A DNA stretch of 64,000 nucleotides from Algoriphagus aestuariicola (GCF_017254835.1 NZ_JAFKCW010000001.1:1-64000), one strand, 5' to 3'; numbered from the stretch's first letter, positions 10,371 through 20,106 are shown. A program made the numbers and translations. Notes: generated from the letters alone by a model not told the origin.

Positions 10371-11840
10371 ATGTTGAAAATTCTCTCAGGCAGCCAAGTC
10401 AAGGAGCTGGACGCAGCTTATATTAATCGAAAAGGGATTTCCAGTTTGAATTTGATGGAAAGCGCGGCGTCTGGATTCGTGGGCTGGTGGACAGCGATGG
10501 ATTTTGACAAACAACTTCCGGTTGTAGTTTTTTGTGGCGCAGGAAACAACGGAGGCGATGGATATGCTATAGCGCGACTCTTGCATGGATTGGACTTCGA
10601 AGTTATTGTTGTCCAGTGTTTCACTGATTCCTCTGGTATGAGTCCGGATGCGCTGTTCAACAAACAGTCTCTGCCGGATGGTGTCCAAGTTAGGCATTGG
10701 TCGGAATTTGCGCCCTGCGAATCAGCAGTTGTGATAGATGCTTATTTGGGAGTTGGGTTAAGAGGGCCCTTGAGGCAGGAAGCTGTTGAGGTGATCCAAA
10801 AGATAAATTCCCTTGCCGGGTTGAAAATCTCGGTTGATATTCCAAGCGGCTTGCCGTCCGACGGATTGCTTGACGGACTCTGTGTCAGGGCTGATTTTAC
10901 AGTCACATTAGCTTTTCCAAAGCTTTCTTTGCTCTTTCCGGAGCATGCCTCCGTCGCCGGGAAATTGGTGCTTGTGGATATAGGAATAGAAGATTCGGAC
11001 TATCAAGAGTTTCCCAGCACTTATTTTTTTCTTATAAAAAAAGATCTGAAAAGCTACCATAGGACGTTTCACAGGTTTTCCCACAAGGGTGATTTTGGTA
11101 AAATCATGTTGTTTGCGGGAAGCATAGGAAAGATGGGGGCTGCGGTGCTGGCGGGAAAAGCTGCCTTGCGCACAGGTTCCGGCTTGGTCACAGTGCAGAT
11201 TCCAGAAAGTGAAAGGCAGGTCGTTCAGACTGCGGCTCCTGAGCTCATGTGCAGCTTCGGCTTGCAAGGGAATTTGGGGATGTTCGATGCCCTTGGAGTG
11301 GGGCCGGCTATAGGAGTGGACGACAATGCCGGAACTCTTGCCTACCTGTTCCAAAACTTTCCAAAACCCATGGTCATCGATGCGGATGCGATCACCTTGC
11401 TGGGCAAAAAACCGGATTTGGTTCAGCTGATTCCAAAAGGCAGTATACTCACGCCTCATCTGGTTGAATTTGATCGTATCTTGGGAAGGAGTGAAAACCA
11501 TCTTGAGAGGCTTGAGAAAGCCTCTGATTTTTGCAATAAGTGGGGTCTCAACATGCTCATCAAAGGGGCCAATTCGGTGATTTGTTTGGCGGACGGGAGG
11601 CAGATATTCAACTCATCTGGTACGCACTACATGGCTACTGCGGGAGCGGGGGACGTGCTCACTGGAATTTTGACCTCATTACTTGGCCAGGGCTACAGCC
11701 CGGAGCAAGCGATGATTTGCGGGGTGTATCAGCATGGGCTTGCGGGGGAGATTGCGGGTGAACGAAAGCGCCGGGGTACGATTGCTTCAGATATAGTCGA
11801 AGCTATTCCGGAGACTTTTCGGAGACTTGATATTTCCTGA
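10371..11840 (+). CDS. nnr: Bifunctional NAD(P)HX epimerase / ADP-dependent NAD(P)HX dehydratase
   Basis: 489 residues in two domains. Residues 1-~215 are the YjeF N-terminal epimerase fold with the glycine-rich motif GAGNNGGDGYAIARL (about 56-70). The rest is the ribokinase-like dehydratase (YjeF C / NnrD), with HKGDFGKIMLFAGS near 235 and the catalytic-type AGAGDVLTGIL motif (about 424-434, Asp428). The fusion repairs hydrated NADH and NADPH: the epimerase interconverts R and S forms and the dehydratase removes water using ADP. Length and domain order match the usual bacterial fusion. It lies directly after the MFS gene (2 bp), a likely operon. Confidence 0.95.
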   Translation: MLKILSGSQVKELDAAYINRKGISSLNLMESAASGFVGWWTAMDFDKQLPVVVFCGAGNNGGDGYAIARLLHGLDFEVIVVQCFTDSSGMSPDALFNKQSLPDGVQVRHWSEFAPCESAVVIDAYLGVGLRGPLRQEAVEVIQKINSLAGLKISVDIPSGLPSDGLLDGLCVRADFTVTLAFPKLSLLFPEHASVAGKLVLVDIGIEDSDYQEFPSTYFFLIKKDLKSYHRTFHRFSHKGDFGKIMLFAGSIGKMGAAVLAGKAALRTGSGLVTVQIPESERQVVQTAAPELMCSFGLQGNLGMFDALGVGPAIGVDDNAGTLAYLFQNFPKPMVIDADAITLLGKKPDLVQLIPKGSILTPHLVEFDRILGRSENHLERLEKASDFCNKWGLNMLIKGANSVICLADGRQIFNSSGTHYMATAGAGDVLTGILTSLLGQGYSPEQAMICGVYQHGLAGEIAGERKRRGTIASDIVEAIPETFRRLDIS

Positions 11841-11903
11841 AAAAATACCTCCGGGCCAAACTTAATCCTATCCATCCGGGTTTTCAAACCATAGATTTTT
11901 GAC

Positions 11904-13091
11904 ATGCAAAACGAAAAGGCGATTCTCTGGACGCTCGCTGCCATCAACTTTATTCACATCGTAGACTTTATGATTCTCATGCCGCTCGGACCGCAGCTCA
12001 TGAGAATCTTTGATATAGGCCCAAGCGAGTTCAGTTTGTTGGTTTCTTCTTACACCTTTAGTGCTGGGATTTCCAGTTTTTTCGGAGCCTTTTTCTTGGA
12101 TCGCTTTGATCGGAAGAAGATCCTGATTTGGGTCTATATCGGCTTTACGATTGGGACATTGGGCTGCGCTCTCTCTCCGAGCTATGGGATTTTGCTTGTA
12201 GCAAGGGTCTTGTCCGGAGTTTTCGGCGGACTGACTTCGGCCTTGATTCTCGCCATCATCGGCGACGTGATTCCCGACGAAAGAAGGGGGAGGGCAATGG
12301 GGCTTGTCATGGCGGCTTTTTCCTTTGCATCGGTCATGGGCGTTCCAATTGGTTTGTTTTTGGCCAGTATTTCCAGCTGGCATACCCCATTTTTCATCCT
12401 CGCTGGATTGTCGATTATGAGTTTTGCAATGATTTACAAATTCATCCCGCCAATAAGGGATCATTTGGGAAAGGAACTCAAGCGGCCCCATCCACTGAAG
12501 GTAATTTCGCGGGTGACCAGCGATGGCAACCAAATGCGGGCGATAGCGCTCTCGGTGATGATGATGTTTGGGCAGTTTATGATCATTCCGTTTTTAAGCC
12601 CGTACAACGTCGCCAATGTGGGCTTTACTGAATTGCAGCTTACCTATATCTATATCGCCGGTGGAGCTTTTACCATATTCACTTCCCCTTGGGTGGGCAA
12701 GCTGTCTGATCGACACGGAAAGCTGAAGGTCTTCACGATCTTCATGCTGCTCAACCTGATTCCCATCGGGATTGTTACCCATCTCGGCGTAACTCCGATT
12801 CCCCTGGTGTTGGTGGTGACTACGATGTTTTTTGTGACTTCCAACGGTCGCTATGTGCCGGCGGCAGCCATTATCACCGGGACGGCAAAGCCCGAAAATC
12901 GAGGCAGTTTTTTGAGTTTCAACTCCGCAGTGCAACAACTCGCGGCGGGTTTGGCTTCATTGGGTGCCGGGTTGATCATTGGGGAAAATGAACTTGGGCA
13001 GTTGACCCATTTTAACATCGTTGGCTATCTGGCTATTTTCTTCAGCATCCTCTGTATTCCCTTGGCTCGTAGGGTGAAGGTTGTGAGCTAA
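11904..13091 (+). CDS. MFS transporter, drug/sugar efflux type
   Basis: 395 residues with about 12 hydrophobic helices. The loop motif GAFFLDRFDRKKIL (about 61-75) corresponds to the DRxGRK loop 2-3 signature of MFS proteins, and ARVLSGVFGGLTSALILAIIGD is a typical TM4 region. It most resembles AraJ/Bcr-like drug:H+ antiporters; the substrate cannot be told. It is on the same strand as the sulfatase 52 bp downstream, so joint transcription is possible. The first ATG (11904) gives the expected short cytoplasmic start. Confidence 0.85.
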   Translation: MQNEKAILWTLAAINFIHIVDFMILMPLGPQLMRIFDIGPSEFSLLVSSYTFSAGISSFFGAFFLDRFDRKKILIWVYIGFTIGTLGCALSPSYGILLVARVLSGVFGGLTSALILAIIGDVIPDERRGRAMGLVMAAFSFASVMGVPIGLFLASISSWHTPFFILAGLSIMSFAMIYKFIPPIRDHLGKELKRPHPLKVISRVTSDGNQMRAIALSVMMMFGQFMIIPFLSPYNVANVGFTELQLTYIYIAGGAFTIFTSPWVGKLSDRHGKLKVFTIFMLLNLIPIGIVTHLGVTPIPLVLVVTTMFFVTSNGRYVPAAAIITGTAKPENRGSFLSFNSAVQQLAAGLASLGAGLIIGENELGQLTHFNIVGYLAIFFSILCIPLARRVKVVS

Positions 13092-13143
13092 ACCGGATTT
13101 GTCTTTATCTTGGAAGTGATTTAAGGTTTTCGAAGCATTTCTG

Positions 13144-14640
13144 ATGAAGGTTTTTCAATTTTGGTGTATCACATGGGTTTGTATGATATGCGGGACATCC
13201 TTTGCCCGCCAAAATCCAAGTAATCAAGATTCTCCCAATTTTCTGTTCATTGCGGTGGACGATTTGAGGCCGGAATTGGGCGCTTATGGGCTGGACTATG
13301 TCCATTCTCCTCATTTGGATCGGCTAGCGGCTGAAAGCAGTCTTTTCAAAAATCATTTTGCGACGGTTCCTACATGCGGAGCATCCCGATATAATCTGCT
13401 CGTGGGTAAGCTGCCAAAAACGACTGCCGAGGTTGGAAATCTTGCTGCCGTCCAGATGATTTCAAAAAAGGAGGAAAGGGAGAGGGCGATGACCTTTCTG
13501 GAAAAATTAAGGGGCAATGGCTACTATACTGTTGGAATTGGTAAGATATCCCATCATCCGGACGGCTATGTGTACGACTATTTGGAGCCAAAAAGCGATC
13601 AGATCGAGCTTCCCGGAAGTTGGGATGAGATGCTGTTCGATTCAGGAAAATGGGGAACTGCCCACAACGCTTTTTTTGGCTATGCAGATGGATCCAACCG
13701 AAATACGCTCAAAGGCCAAGTGAAGCCCTATGAGTCTGCGGATGTAGCCGATGAGGACTATCCGGATGCGCTTACGGCCAATCTTGCGATTGAAAAGTTG
13801 AAGGAATTAAAGGGGAAAGGGCAGCCGTTTTTCTTGGGTGTTGGGTTTTTTAAGCCCCATTTGCCTTTCACCGCGCCTAAAAAGTACTGGGATCTTTACG
13901 ATGAGGCAGAAATTCCTTTGGCTCCATTCGCGGCCATTCCCGAAAATTCATCCAAAGCAAGTCTTATCCAGAGTGGAGAATTCAACCAATACATCCTAGG
14001 CGAAGAAAAGGCAAGCTTGGACGTGGCGATGTCCGACGGATATTCCCGGAAAGTTCGCCATGGGTATTTGGCGGCTATCAGCTATGTGGACGCCCAGATT
14101 GGTAAGGTCTTGGATGAATTGCAGCGGCAGGGATTGGCGGAGAATACCATTGTGATCGTTTGGGGCGACCATGGCTGGCATTTGGGAGACCAACTGGTGT
14201 GGGGCAAACACACGCTTTTCGACAGAGCTTTGCAAAGTGTTTTGATGATCCGTAGACCAGGGAAATCCGGCAACCAAATAGAGCAAGTGGTGAGTAGTAC
14301 GGATATTTTTCCAACTATTTTGGAATTGGCGGACTTGACTCCGGTAGAGGGTTTGGATGGAGCGAGCATCGTGACGTTGATGGATTTTCCGGATTTGCCA
14401 ACTTGGAGAAACTATGCGTATTCCTACTACAATCGAGGCATTTCAGTCCGTAATTCACGCTATCGACTGACGGAATATTTTCGAAAAGAAGGAAGGGAAC
14501 TCGAATTGTATGACTTTGAGACAGATCCTTTCCAAACCAAAAACATCGCCGGGGATAAGTTAGATCAAGTTGGTGAGCTGGTGAACTTGTTGGAAAAAGG
14601 GAATACTGGCCTCTATCAGCAGGAGCCTAGGGATCAATAA
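13144..14640 (+). CDS. Secreted type I sulfatase, iduronate-2-sulfatase-like
   Basis: 498 residues. An N-terminal signal peptide (about 1-21, ending SFARQ) is followed by the alkaline-phosphatase/sulfatase fold. Metal-binding Asp residues are in FIAVDDLRPELG (about 35-46). The formylglycine site is C-G-A-S-R (78-82), a C-x-A-S-R variant of the consensus C-x-P/A-S-R, so maturation by a formylglycine-generating enzyme would be needed. The later motif IVWGDHGWHLGDQ supplies further metal ligands and is typical of the iduronate-2-sulfatase branch. It probably cleaves sulfate esters from polysaccharides in the periplasm or outside. No glycan-degradation partners are adjacent apart from the MFS gene upstream. 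Confidence 0.88.
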   Translation: MKVFQFWCITWVCMICGTSFARQNPSNQDSPNFLFIAVDDLRPELGAYGLDYVHSPHLDRLAAESSLFKNHFATVPTCGASRYNLLVGKLPKTTAEVGNLAAVQMISKKEERERAMTFLEKLRGNGYYTVGIGKISHHPDGYVYDYLEPKSDQIELPGSWDEMLFDSGKWGTAHNAFFGYADGSNRNTLKGQVKPYESADVADEDYPDALTANLAIEKLKELKGKGQPFFLGVGFFKPHLPFTAPKKYWDLYDEAEIPLAPFAAIPENSSKASLIQSGEFNQYILGEEKASLDVAMSDGYSRKVRHGYLAAISYVDAQIGKVLDELQRQGLAENTIVIVWGDHGWHLGDQLVWGKHTLFDRALQSVLMIRRPGKSGNQIEQVVSSTDIFPTILELADLTPVEGLDGASIVTLMDFPDLPTWRNYAYSYYNRGISVRNSRYRLTEYFRKEGRELELYDFETDPFQTKNIAGDKLDQVGELVNLLEKGNTGLYQQEPRDQ

Positions 14641-14663
14641 ATCTACAAAAGCGCTAAAATAAG

Positions 14664-14690
14664 AATCCCCGACCATCGGCCGGGGATTTT
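14664..14690. terminator. Bidirectional terminator between sulfatase and asnS
   Basis: An 8-bp stem (AATCCCCG / CGGGGATT) with a 9-base loop lies between two convergent genes. A T-rich run follows on the + strand and an A/T-rich stretch on the other side, so it may serve both. Confidence 0.7.
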
Positions 14691-14696
14691 CAGTTT

Positions 14697-16148
14697 TTAG
14701 AATTCTGCGTTTCCCGGAGTCCTTGGGAAGGCAATCACATCCCGGATATTTCCCATGCCGGTGACGAACAAAACCATTCGCTCAAAGCCCAGACCAAAGC
14801 CGGCGTGTGGGTTGGCCCCAAATCTACGGGTATCCAGATACCACCAAAGCTCCTCCTCGGGGATGTGCATCTCCTGCATTCTTTGGGTCAGGCGGTCCAA
14901 TCTTTCTTCCCGCTGCGATCCTCCAACTATCTCTCCGATACCAGGAAATAGAATATCCATAGCCGCAACTGTCTTGCCGTCTTCGTTTTGCCTCATGTAG
15001 AAAGCCTTGATTTCCTTCGGGTAGTCAGTCAGAATAACAGGTTTTTTAAAGTGTTTTTCCACCAGATATCGCTCGTGCTCAGACTGGAGGTCAGCGCCCC
15101 AGGAATCGATTAGGTATTGGAATTTCTTTTTCTTGTTATGGTTGGAGTTGCGGAGGATGTCAATCGCTTCCGTGTAGGTCAGGCGGACAAAATCGTTTTC
15201 GACGACGAATTTCAGCTTCTCGATCAGTCCCAACTCGGCACGCTGTTCGGCTGGCTTGGCTTTCTCTTCATCGGCTGCGCGCTGATCCAAGAATTGCAGG
15301 TCTTCGGCGCAGTTTTCCAAAGCATAATTGATGACATATTTCAGGAAGTCTTCGGCCAGGTTTTGGTTGTCTTCTGCATCGTAGAAGGCCATCTCCGGCT
15401 CGATCATCCAAAATTCCGCCAAGTGACGGGTGGTGTTGGAGTTTTCAGCACGGAAGGTTGGGCCAAATGTGTAGATCTCACCTAGGGCCATGGCTGCCAA
15501 TTCACCTTCGAGCTGACCGGAAACCGTTAAGTTGGTTTCTTTTTCGAAGAAATCCTGCTTGAAATCAATTCCCCCTGCCTCGTCTTTTGGGAGGTTTTTC
15601 AGGTCGAGAGTGGTTACTCGAAACATTTCCCCAGCCCCTTCCGCATCCGAAGCGGTGATGATGGGGGTGTGGATGTAGAAAAAGCCACGATCGTTGAAAT
15701 ACTTGTGGACGGCAAAGGCCAATGCATGCCTGACCCGGAACACTGCGCCAAAGGTATTGGTGCGCATGCGGAGGTGGGCAATGTCCCTGAGGAACTCAAG
15801 GGAGTGTTTTTTGGGCTGAAGCGGGAATTTTTCCGGATCGGCTTCGCCGAGGATTTCGATTGATTTGGCGTGGAGCTCGGAAGATTGGCCGGCACCCTGG
15901 GATTCCACGACGATTCCGCTGACCTTCAGGCAAGCTCCTGTGCTGCACTTTTTCAAAATCTCCTCGGAGATCAGATTTGGATCGGCAACAACCTGGTAAT
16001 TGGTGATGATGGAACCGTCATTGAGGGCGATAAAAGAGACATTTTTGTTGCTTCTTTTGGTGCGTACCCACCCCATTAGGGTGATTTCTTGTCCGATCAG
16101 ATTTTGGTCCAGGACGGCCTTGATTTTGACCCGTTTGTTGAATGCCAT
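14697..16148 (-). CDS. asnS: Asparagine--tRNA ligase
   Basis: 483 residues from the ATG at 16148. An N-terminal OB-fold anticodon-binding domain (starting [31 protein letters not shown]) is followed by the class II catalytic core. Visible signatures are [20 protein letters not shown] (motif 1 region), [21 protein letters not shown] (motif 2) and [21 protein letters not shown] (motif 3). The enzyme charges tRNA-Asn. The NTTRHLAEF motif and length fit AsnRS rather than AspRS. An upstream non-ATG extension of 19 codons is in frame but reads poorly. The gene is convergent with the sulfatase and divergent from rpoN. Confidence 0.95.
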   Translation of the reverse strand: MAFNKRVKIKAVLDQNLIGQEITLMGWVRTKRSNKNVSFIALNDGSIITNYQVVADPNLISEEILKKCSTGACLKVSGIVVESQGAGQSSELHAKSIEILGEADPEKFPLQPKKHSLEFLRDIAHLRMRTNTFGAVFRVRHALAFAVHKYFNDRGFFYIHTPIITASDAEGAGEMFRVTTLDLKNLPKDEAGGIDFKQDFFEKETNLTVSGQLEGELAAMALGEIYTFGPTFRAENSNTTRHLAEFWMIEPEMAFYDAEDNQNLAEDFLKYVINYALENCAEDLQFLDQRAADEEKAKPAEQRAELGLIEKLKFVVENDFVRLTYTEAIDILRNSNHNKKKKFQYLIDSWGADLQSEHERYLVEKHFKKPVILTDYPKEIKAFYMRQNEDGKTVAAMDILFPGIGEIVGGSQREERLDRLTQRMQEMHIPEEELWWYLDTRRFGANPHAGFGLGFERMVLFVTGMGNIRDVIAFPRTPGNAEF

Positions 16149-16325
16149 TGGAGATTGTTTATGCTGGAAAAGATGCTTTTCCGGCCGTTTTTCAGTGGAA
16201 TGCAAAAAAACGATTAAATCACCTTTTTATCAAAAATTTGCCTCTTTTTCCTAAATTTGATTCACGGGCTTTTTCGGATGAAAAAGCTTTTTTTAACACC
16301 CAGTAGCAGGTTTTATCTCATTTAC

Positions 16326-17783
16326 ATGCAAAAGCTTAATCTTAGTCAGTCCCTTTCCCAGAAGCTTTCCCCCCAACAAATCCAGTTTATCAAACTGCTC
16401 CAAGTACCTACTGCAGAACTGGATGCCAGGATCGAAGAAGAGCTTGAGGTAAATCCTGCCTTGGAGGAGGGAAAAGATGAAGAGCCCGAACAGACCCAAG
16501 AGGATGACTTCGAGGATTCTTACGAGGAAGATCGGGCACGGGAGGATAGTGAGGTCAATCTGGACGACTATCTCGATGATGAGTATAGCGGATATAAGAT
16601 GCAGGGTGACGGAAACTACAACGCAGACGACGAAGACCGCGAAATACCGATTTCCTCCCAGGCCTCACTCCATGAGCAACTGATTTCCCAACTCAGCTTC
16701 TTGAAGCTCGACGAGCGCCAGAAAATGATCGGCCAACAGCTGATCGGAAGCATAGAAAATGACGGATATATCAGGCGGGATCTGGAGGCGATCATCAATG
16801 ACCTTGCCTTCAGCCAGAATATCGAGACTGATATTGACGAAATGGAGGAGATCCTCCGCAAAATCCAGAACTTTGACCCGGCAGGCATAGCCGCACGCAG
16901 TCTGCAGGAATGCCTGATAATCCAGCTGGAACGTAAGGAGCATCCCGATGATCAAGTGGTGCAGCACGCCTTGATGATTGTTCAGGAATGTTTCGACGAG
17001 TTTACCAAGAAGCACTACTCAAAGATCCAAAAGCGTCTCGATCTCGACGAGGAGCAAATCAAAGATGCTGTCAACCTGATCACGAGGCTCAATCCCAAAC
17101 CAGGTGGAACCTCCGATGGCTTGGTGCGGACGCAGTACATTATCCCGGATTTTATCCTGACAAACACGGGCGGGAAGCTGGAGGTCAGCCTAAATTCAAG
17201 AAATGCACCAGAGCTGAGGATATCGCGGTCCTACGCAGAGATGTTTGATGCCTATGACAAGAGTGACAAAAAGGACAAGAAGCTGAAAGATACCGTCACC
17301 TTTGTCAAGCAGAAGTTGGATTCGGCAAAGTGGTTTATCGATGCCATCAAGCAGCGGCAAAATACACTTCTAAGGACCATGGAGGCAATTCTCAACTACC
17401 AGCGGGAATTTTTCATAGATGGAGATGAAACCAACCTTCGCCCGATGATCCTGAAAGACATAGCGGAAAGGATAGACATGGACATCTCCACTGTGTCCAG
17501 AGTGGCAAACAGCAAGGCTATTCAGACAGAGTTTGGCGTTTATCCGCTGAAATACTTCTTCTCCGAAGGCATAGCCACGGATAGTGGCGAGGACGTGAGC
17601 AACCGGGAGGTGAAATCCGTGCTCCAGGCTATGGTAGATGCGGAGGACAAGAAGCGGCCTCTGTCCGACGACAAATTGGTGAAGATGCTGAACAAAAAAG
17701 GCTATAACATCGCGAGAAGAACAGTAGCAAAATATAGGGAACAGCTGCAGATTCCAGTGGCAAGGCTAAGAAAGGAACTGTAG
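16326..17783 (+). CDS. rpoN: RNA polymerase sigma-54 factor
   Basis: About 485 residues from the ATG at 16326 (MQKLNLSQSLSQKLSPQQIQ), a typical RpoN region I that is Gln/Leu-rich (LSPQQIQFIKLLQVPTAELD). An acidic region II follows (many Glu/Asp, about 45-105), then the core-binding and DNA-binding region III, ending with the RpoN box ARRTVAKYRE near the C-terminus. Sigma-54 directs RNA polymerase to -24/-12 promoters and needs AAA+ activators. In-frame codons upstream of 16326 lack family similarity, so the later ATG was chosen. The stop codon overlaps the GTG start of the next gene. Confidence 0.95.
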   Translation: MQKLNLSQSLSQKLSPQQIQFIKLLQVPTAELDARIEEELEVNPALEEGKDEEPEQTQEDDFEDSYEEDRAREDSEVNLDDYLDDEYSGYKMQGDGNYNADDEDREIPISSQASLHEQLISQLSFLKLDERQKMIGQQLIGSIENDGYIRRDLEAIINDLAFSQNIETDIDEMEEILRKIQNFDPAGIAARSLQECLIIQLERKEHPDDQVVQHALMIVQECFDEFTKKHYSKIQKRLDLDEEQIKDAVNLITRLNPKPGGTSDGLVRTQYIIPDFILTNTGGKLEVSLNSRNAPELRISRSYAEMFDAYDKSDKKDKKLKDTVTFVKQKLDSAKWFIDAIKQRQNTLLRTMEAILNYQREFFIDGDETNLRPMILKDIAERIDMDISTVSRVANSKAIQTEFGVYPLKYFFSEGIATDSGEDVSNREVKSVLQAMVDAEDKKRPLSDDKLVKMLNKKGYNIARRTVAKYREQLQIPVARLRKEL

Positions 17784-18403
17784 TGCTGAGATCGATTGCC
17801 CTGCTGATAACAGCGGTTTTTCAACCATTGCTCATGCCAACCTTAGTTTTCGGACTGCTATTGTTTGCAGTGCCGCAAGCCACCAGCATACCCGAGGAAT
17901 TCAAGTATAGGATTTTCTTTTTGATTGTCCTTTCCACTTTATTAATTCCGATGGTTACTATCATTGGGTTTCACCTAAGCGGCACGGTCAAGAGCCTTCA
18001 CATGCCTGAGGTCAAGGACCGCAAGCTTCCCTTTACCATCACCGCACTCTATTTTCTGCTCACCACTTGGTTTTTGCAGCAAAAGACAGATCTTGATCCA
18101 ATTCTTTGGCTTGGGATGATGGTCATCTGCATAGCCGTAGTCTTGTTGGCGGTGGTGAGTTTTTTCTGGAAAATCTCGGCCCATATGATTGGGCTAGGGG
18201 GGCTGCTAGCTGTAGTGCTGGTTCTGGGCAGGAAGTTCCCGACATTTGAAGTGTTGTACCCGCTTTTGGGTGTGCTGTTGCTTTGCGGCATTGTGGCGTC
18301 CTCCCGACTTTTTCTTCAGGCCCACAAGCCTACTGAAATTTATACTGGCTTGGTAGTTGGGTTTTTGGTTTGTTGGCTTGGTTTCAACTGGATTTGGGCA
18401 TAA
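17783..18403 (+). CDS. PAP2-like membrane protein
   Basis: 206 residues, very hydrophobic, with about six membrane helices. The GTG start overlaps the rpoN stop (TAGTG), which implies translational coupling. The C-terminal segment SSRLFLQAHKPTEIYTGLVVGF resembles the last PAP2 phosphatase motif (S-R-x-x-x-x-x-H-x-x-x-E/D), but the first PAP2 motif (K-x6-R-P) is not evident. It may be a degenerate or non-catalytic PAP2-superfamily protein. Its function is unknown; the position after rpoN suggests only co-expression. Confidence 0.7.
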   Translation: MLRSIALLITAVFQPLLMPTLVFGLLLFAVPQATSIPEEFKYRIFFLIVLSTLLIPMVTIIGFHLSGTVKSLHMPEVKDRKLPFTITALYFLLTTWFLQQKTDLDPILWLGMMVICIAVVLLAVVSFFWKISAHMIGLGGLLAVVLVLGRKFPTFEVLYPLLGVLLLCGIVASSRLFLQAHKPTEIYTGLVVGFLVCWLGFNWIWA

Positions 18404-18429
18404 AAAAACGATCCGGATTGCCGGATCGT
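18402..18429 (-). terminator. Terminator for the outer-membrane protein gene
   Basis: A perfect 9-bp stem (ACGATCCGG / CCGGATCGT) with a 4-base loop. On the minus strand it is followed by seven T residues, so it ends transcription of the minus-strand gene whose stop is at 18484. On the + strand it lacks a T run. Confidence 0.85.
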
Positions 18430-18483
18430 GTATGTCTTGAGTAGAGAGTCTTTTGGTGAAGTTTGGCTCGGTTCGGGCGCTTT

Positions 18484-19230
18484 TTAGAACACAGTGACCG
18501 CAAGGCCGAAATTCAGCTGACTTGCTTGGGTAGCATAAGGGCCACGTCCCTTTTCCCACATGTCATTCAGGTAGAAATTTCCCCAAACGTAGAAGCCTGG
18601 AGAGCCAGCTTTGACAGAGATTGCATAACGGATCTTTTCCAGACCGTAGCCTTGGCTATCCTTGATTTTTCGCTTGTCATAGGCGGCGGATTCATACTTT
18701 ACTTTGGTATGGGCCTCGTATAGAAAGCCTACTTTTCCACCCACGCTGAATCTAAAACTTTTGCTGTAGTTGTTTTTGTTGAGATGGTATCTCAGGTCGA
18801 TTGGGATCTCCAGATAGTTGGCTGCGAAATTATTGGACTTGATCAGGATATTTTCTCCATAGACGTCGGTGATGTCCTTAAGCTCCGAAGAGTTGGCTCC
18901 CAATGTGGCATTTGTGAAGAGGTTCTCGTTGTTTTTGAAGGCAATCTTGTCTGATCCGACTCCCAAACCCGGGTTTAACGTAAATCCCGAGCTTTTTCCA
19001 AAAAGATAAACTGGAACCTGATAGGACATGTTGAAGGTCCTGGAACCGATGAAATCCACGCCGATTTCCGAAGGTCGGTTGGTGAGCTGGTTAAATCCAA
19101 ATTCGAAATTAAGATCACTGGGGATATTGGGACGGCCTCCGATTGGAGTTCTTGGTTTAGTTTCGGATTCCTGTGCCTGCACAAAATGGAAAGCCAAGAT
19201 TGCGAGAGACAGCGTAAATAATTTTTTCAT
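18484..19230 (-). CDS. Outer-membrane beta-barrel protein (porin-like)
   Basis: 248 residues. A signal peptide (about 1-19, ending VQAQ) precedes alternating hydrophobic/polar strands with many aromatic residues and a C-terminal Phe (LNFGLAVTVF), the standard outer-membrane beta-barrel end signal. It resembles the small OMP_b-brl/PorT-like family of Bacteroidota with about 8-10 strands. Its role is unknown. The gene has its own terminator downstream and is divergent from the tRNA-Arg/element border upstream. Confidence 0.8.
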   Translation of the reverse strand: MKKLFTLSLAILAFHFVQAQESETKPRTPIGGRPNIPSDLNFEFGFNQLTNRPSEIGVDFIGSRTFNMSYQVPVYLFGKSSGFTLNPGLGVGSDKIAFKNNENLFTNATLGANSSELKDITDVYGENILIKSNNFAANYLEIPIDLRYHLNKNNYSKSFRFSVGGKVGFLYEAHTKVKYESAAYDKRKIKDSQGYGLEKIRYAISVKAGSPGFYVWGNFYLNDMWEKGRGPYATQASQLNFGLAVTVF

Positions 19231-19354
19231 TAACGAGAATTCAAATCAGTGGAATGTGGGCAAAAATATGAAATCCAAAAGGATTTACCCCCTTGGCCAT
19301 CTTAATTATTCTTAAGGTTTAAGCTTGTCTGGTAAATTTTCTTGGTAGCGGTTA

Positions 19355-19385
19355 TTTGCAAAAAACAGAATTATGGATACCTTTG
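19355..19385 (+). promoter_or_regulatory. Bacteroidota-type promoter of the left tRNA-Arg copy
   Basis: TTTG at 19355-19358, a 19-nt spacer, then TACCTTTG at 19378-19385. This matches the primary-sigma consensus described for Bacteroidota (-33 TTTG, -7 TAnnTTTG). It lies 11 bp before the mature tRNA start. Only the last three bases of the -7 element fall inside the direct repeat. The right tRNA copy lacks an equivalent. Confidence 0.8.
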
Positions 19386-19471
19386 CAAACCAATTCGGCT
19401 TCGTAGCTCAACTGAATAGAGCACCTGATTACGGCTCAGGAGGTTTCAGGTTTGAATCCTGACGAGGTCAC
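19383..19471 (+). repeat. Left attachment repeat (attL), 89 bp
   Basis: Identical to 36710-36798. It begins TTGCAAACCAATTC, covers the whole tRNA-Arg and ends GAGGTCAC. Sequence diverges immediately outside on both sides (GATACC before and AAAGC after, versus TTCCAG and CAGG at the right copy). Confidence 0.93.
19397..19470 (+). tRNA. tRNA-Arg(ACG), left copy
   Basis: 74 nt. Acceptor stem GGCTTCG/CGAGGTC (with two G-U pairs), D arm GCTC...GAGC, anticodon stem CCTGA/TCAGG with loop TTACGGC (anticodon ACG), T arm TCAGG-TTTGAAT-CCTGA, discriminator A. It is followed by CAA rather than CCA, so the 3' CCA must be added enzymatically. It has the good promoter but no terminator hairpin directly behind it; element DNA follows. 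Confidence 0.95.
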
Positions 19472-19504
19472 AAAGCTAGTGAAACTGGGGCACATTTTAG
19501 CACG

Positions 19505-19551
19505 TTGTGTCTCCATTTTGTGTCTCCCTTTTTTTTCGAGGGTGACACAAA
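19505..19551. repeat. Candidate integrase arm-type sites, left end
   Basis: Three copies of a TTGTGTC-w-CC motif: 19505-19515 (TTGTGTCTCCA), 19516-19529 (TTTTGTGTCTCCCT) and an inverted copy at 19539-19551 (reading TTTGTGTCACCCT on the minus strand). The 14-mer at 19516 is repeated exactly at the other end of the element (36639-36652). Position and spacing fit arm-type binding sites of tyrosine recombinases. Confidence 0.6.
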
Positions 19552-19608
19552 TCTAGAAGCATCAAAGGGAGGAGCAGTCGCTTCTCCCTTTTTGTTTTAC
19601 ATGCTTCG

Positions 19609-20058
19609 TCACAATTTCCCATCATCTGCAAAGCTGAAATATCCGTTCCTAGCGGTAAGGATCAAGTGATCCAGCAACTCCACGTCGACATACCTGCAAG
19701 CCTGCTTGACACGCTCAGTTAGCCTGATGTCTTGATCAGAAGGTGCCAGTTTACCGGATGGGTGATTGTGGGCCAGAACTATCGAAGATGCAAGTGTTTT
19801 CAGCGCCATAGACAGAATCATCTTGGGGTCACAGACGACCGAAGCGACTCCACCCTGAAACGCCTTGTAATATCCGATCACCTGGTTGGATCGGTTCAGG
19901 TACAGGATCACAAATTCCTCCCTTGCCTCGATCAAGTCATGATCAAACACACGGTTCAGGATTTCGAAGCAATCCCTGCTGGTTTTAATGGCACCATGTA
20001 CTGGTTTTTTAGAGGTGCGGTGGTAGCTCAGTTTGAGCTCGTAAAGAAAGTTTTTCAT
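19609..20058 (-). CDS. RadC-like JAB/JAMM domain protein
   Basis: 149 residues from the ATG at 20058. It has the RadC/DUF2466 fold with the JAMM metal motif HNHPSGKLAPSDQD (H-x-H-P-x-G-x7-D), the putative zinc ligands, preceded by a typical SIVLAHNHP strand. Such short RadC proteins without the N-terminal helix-hairpin-helix part are frequent on Bacteroidota mobile elements. Their substrate is not established and the old link to DNA repair is doubtful. It is the leftmost gene of the element. An 8-codon upstream extension is possible but starts inside a weak context. Confidence 0.88.
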   Translation of the reverse strand: MKNFLYELKLSYHRTSKKPVHGAIKTSRDCFEILNRVFDHDLIEAREEFVILYLNRSNQVIGYYKAFQGGVASVVCDPKMILSMALKTLASSIVLAHNHPSGKLAPSDQDIRLTERVKQACRYVDVELLDHLILTARNGYFSFADDGKL

Positions 20059-20106
20059 GATGTGTGCAAAAGAAAAACCCACCGCTTTTGACGGTGGGCT
20101 CTTGGT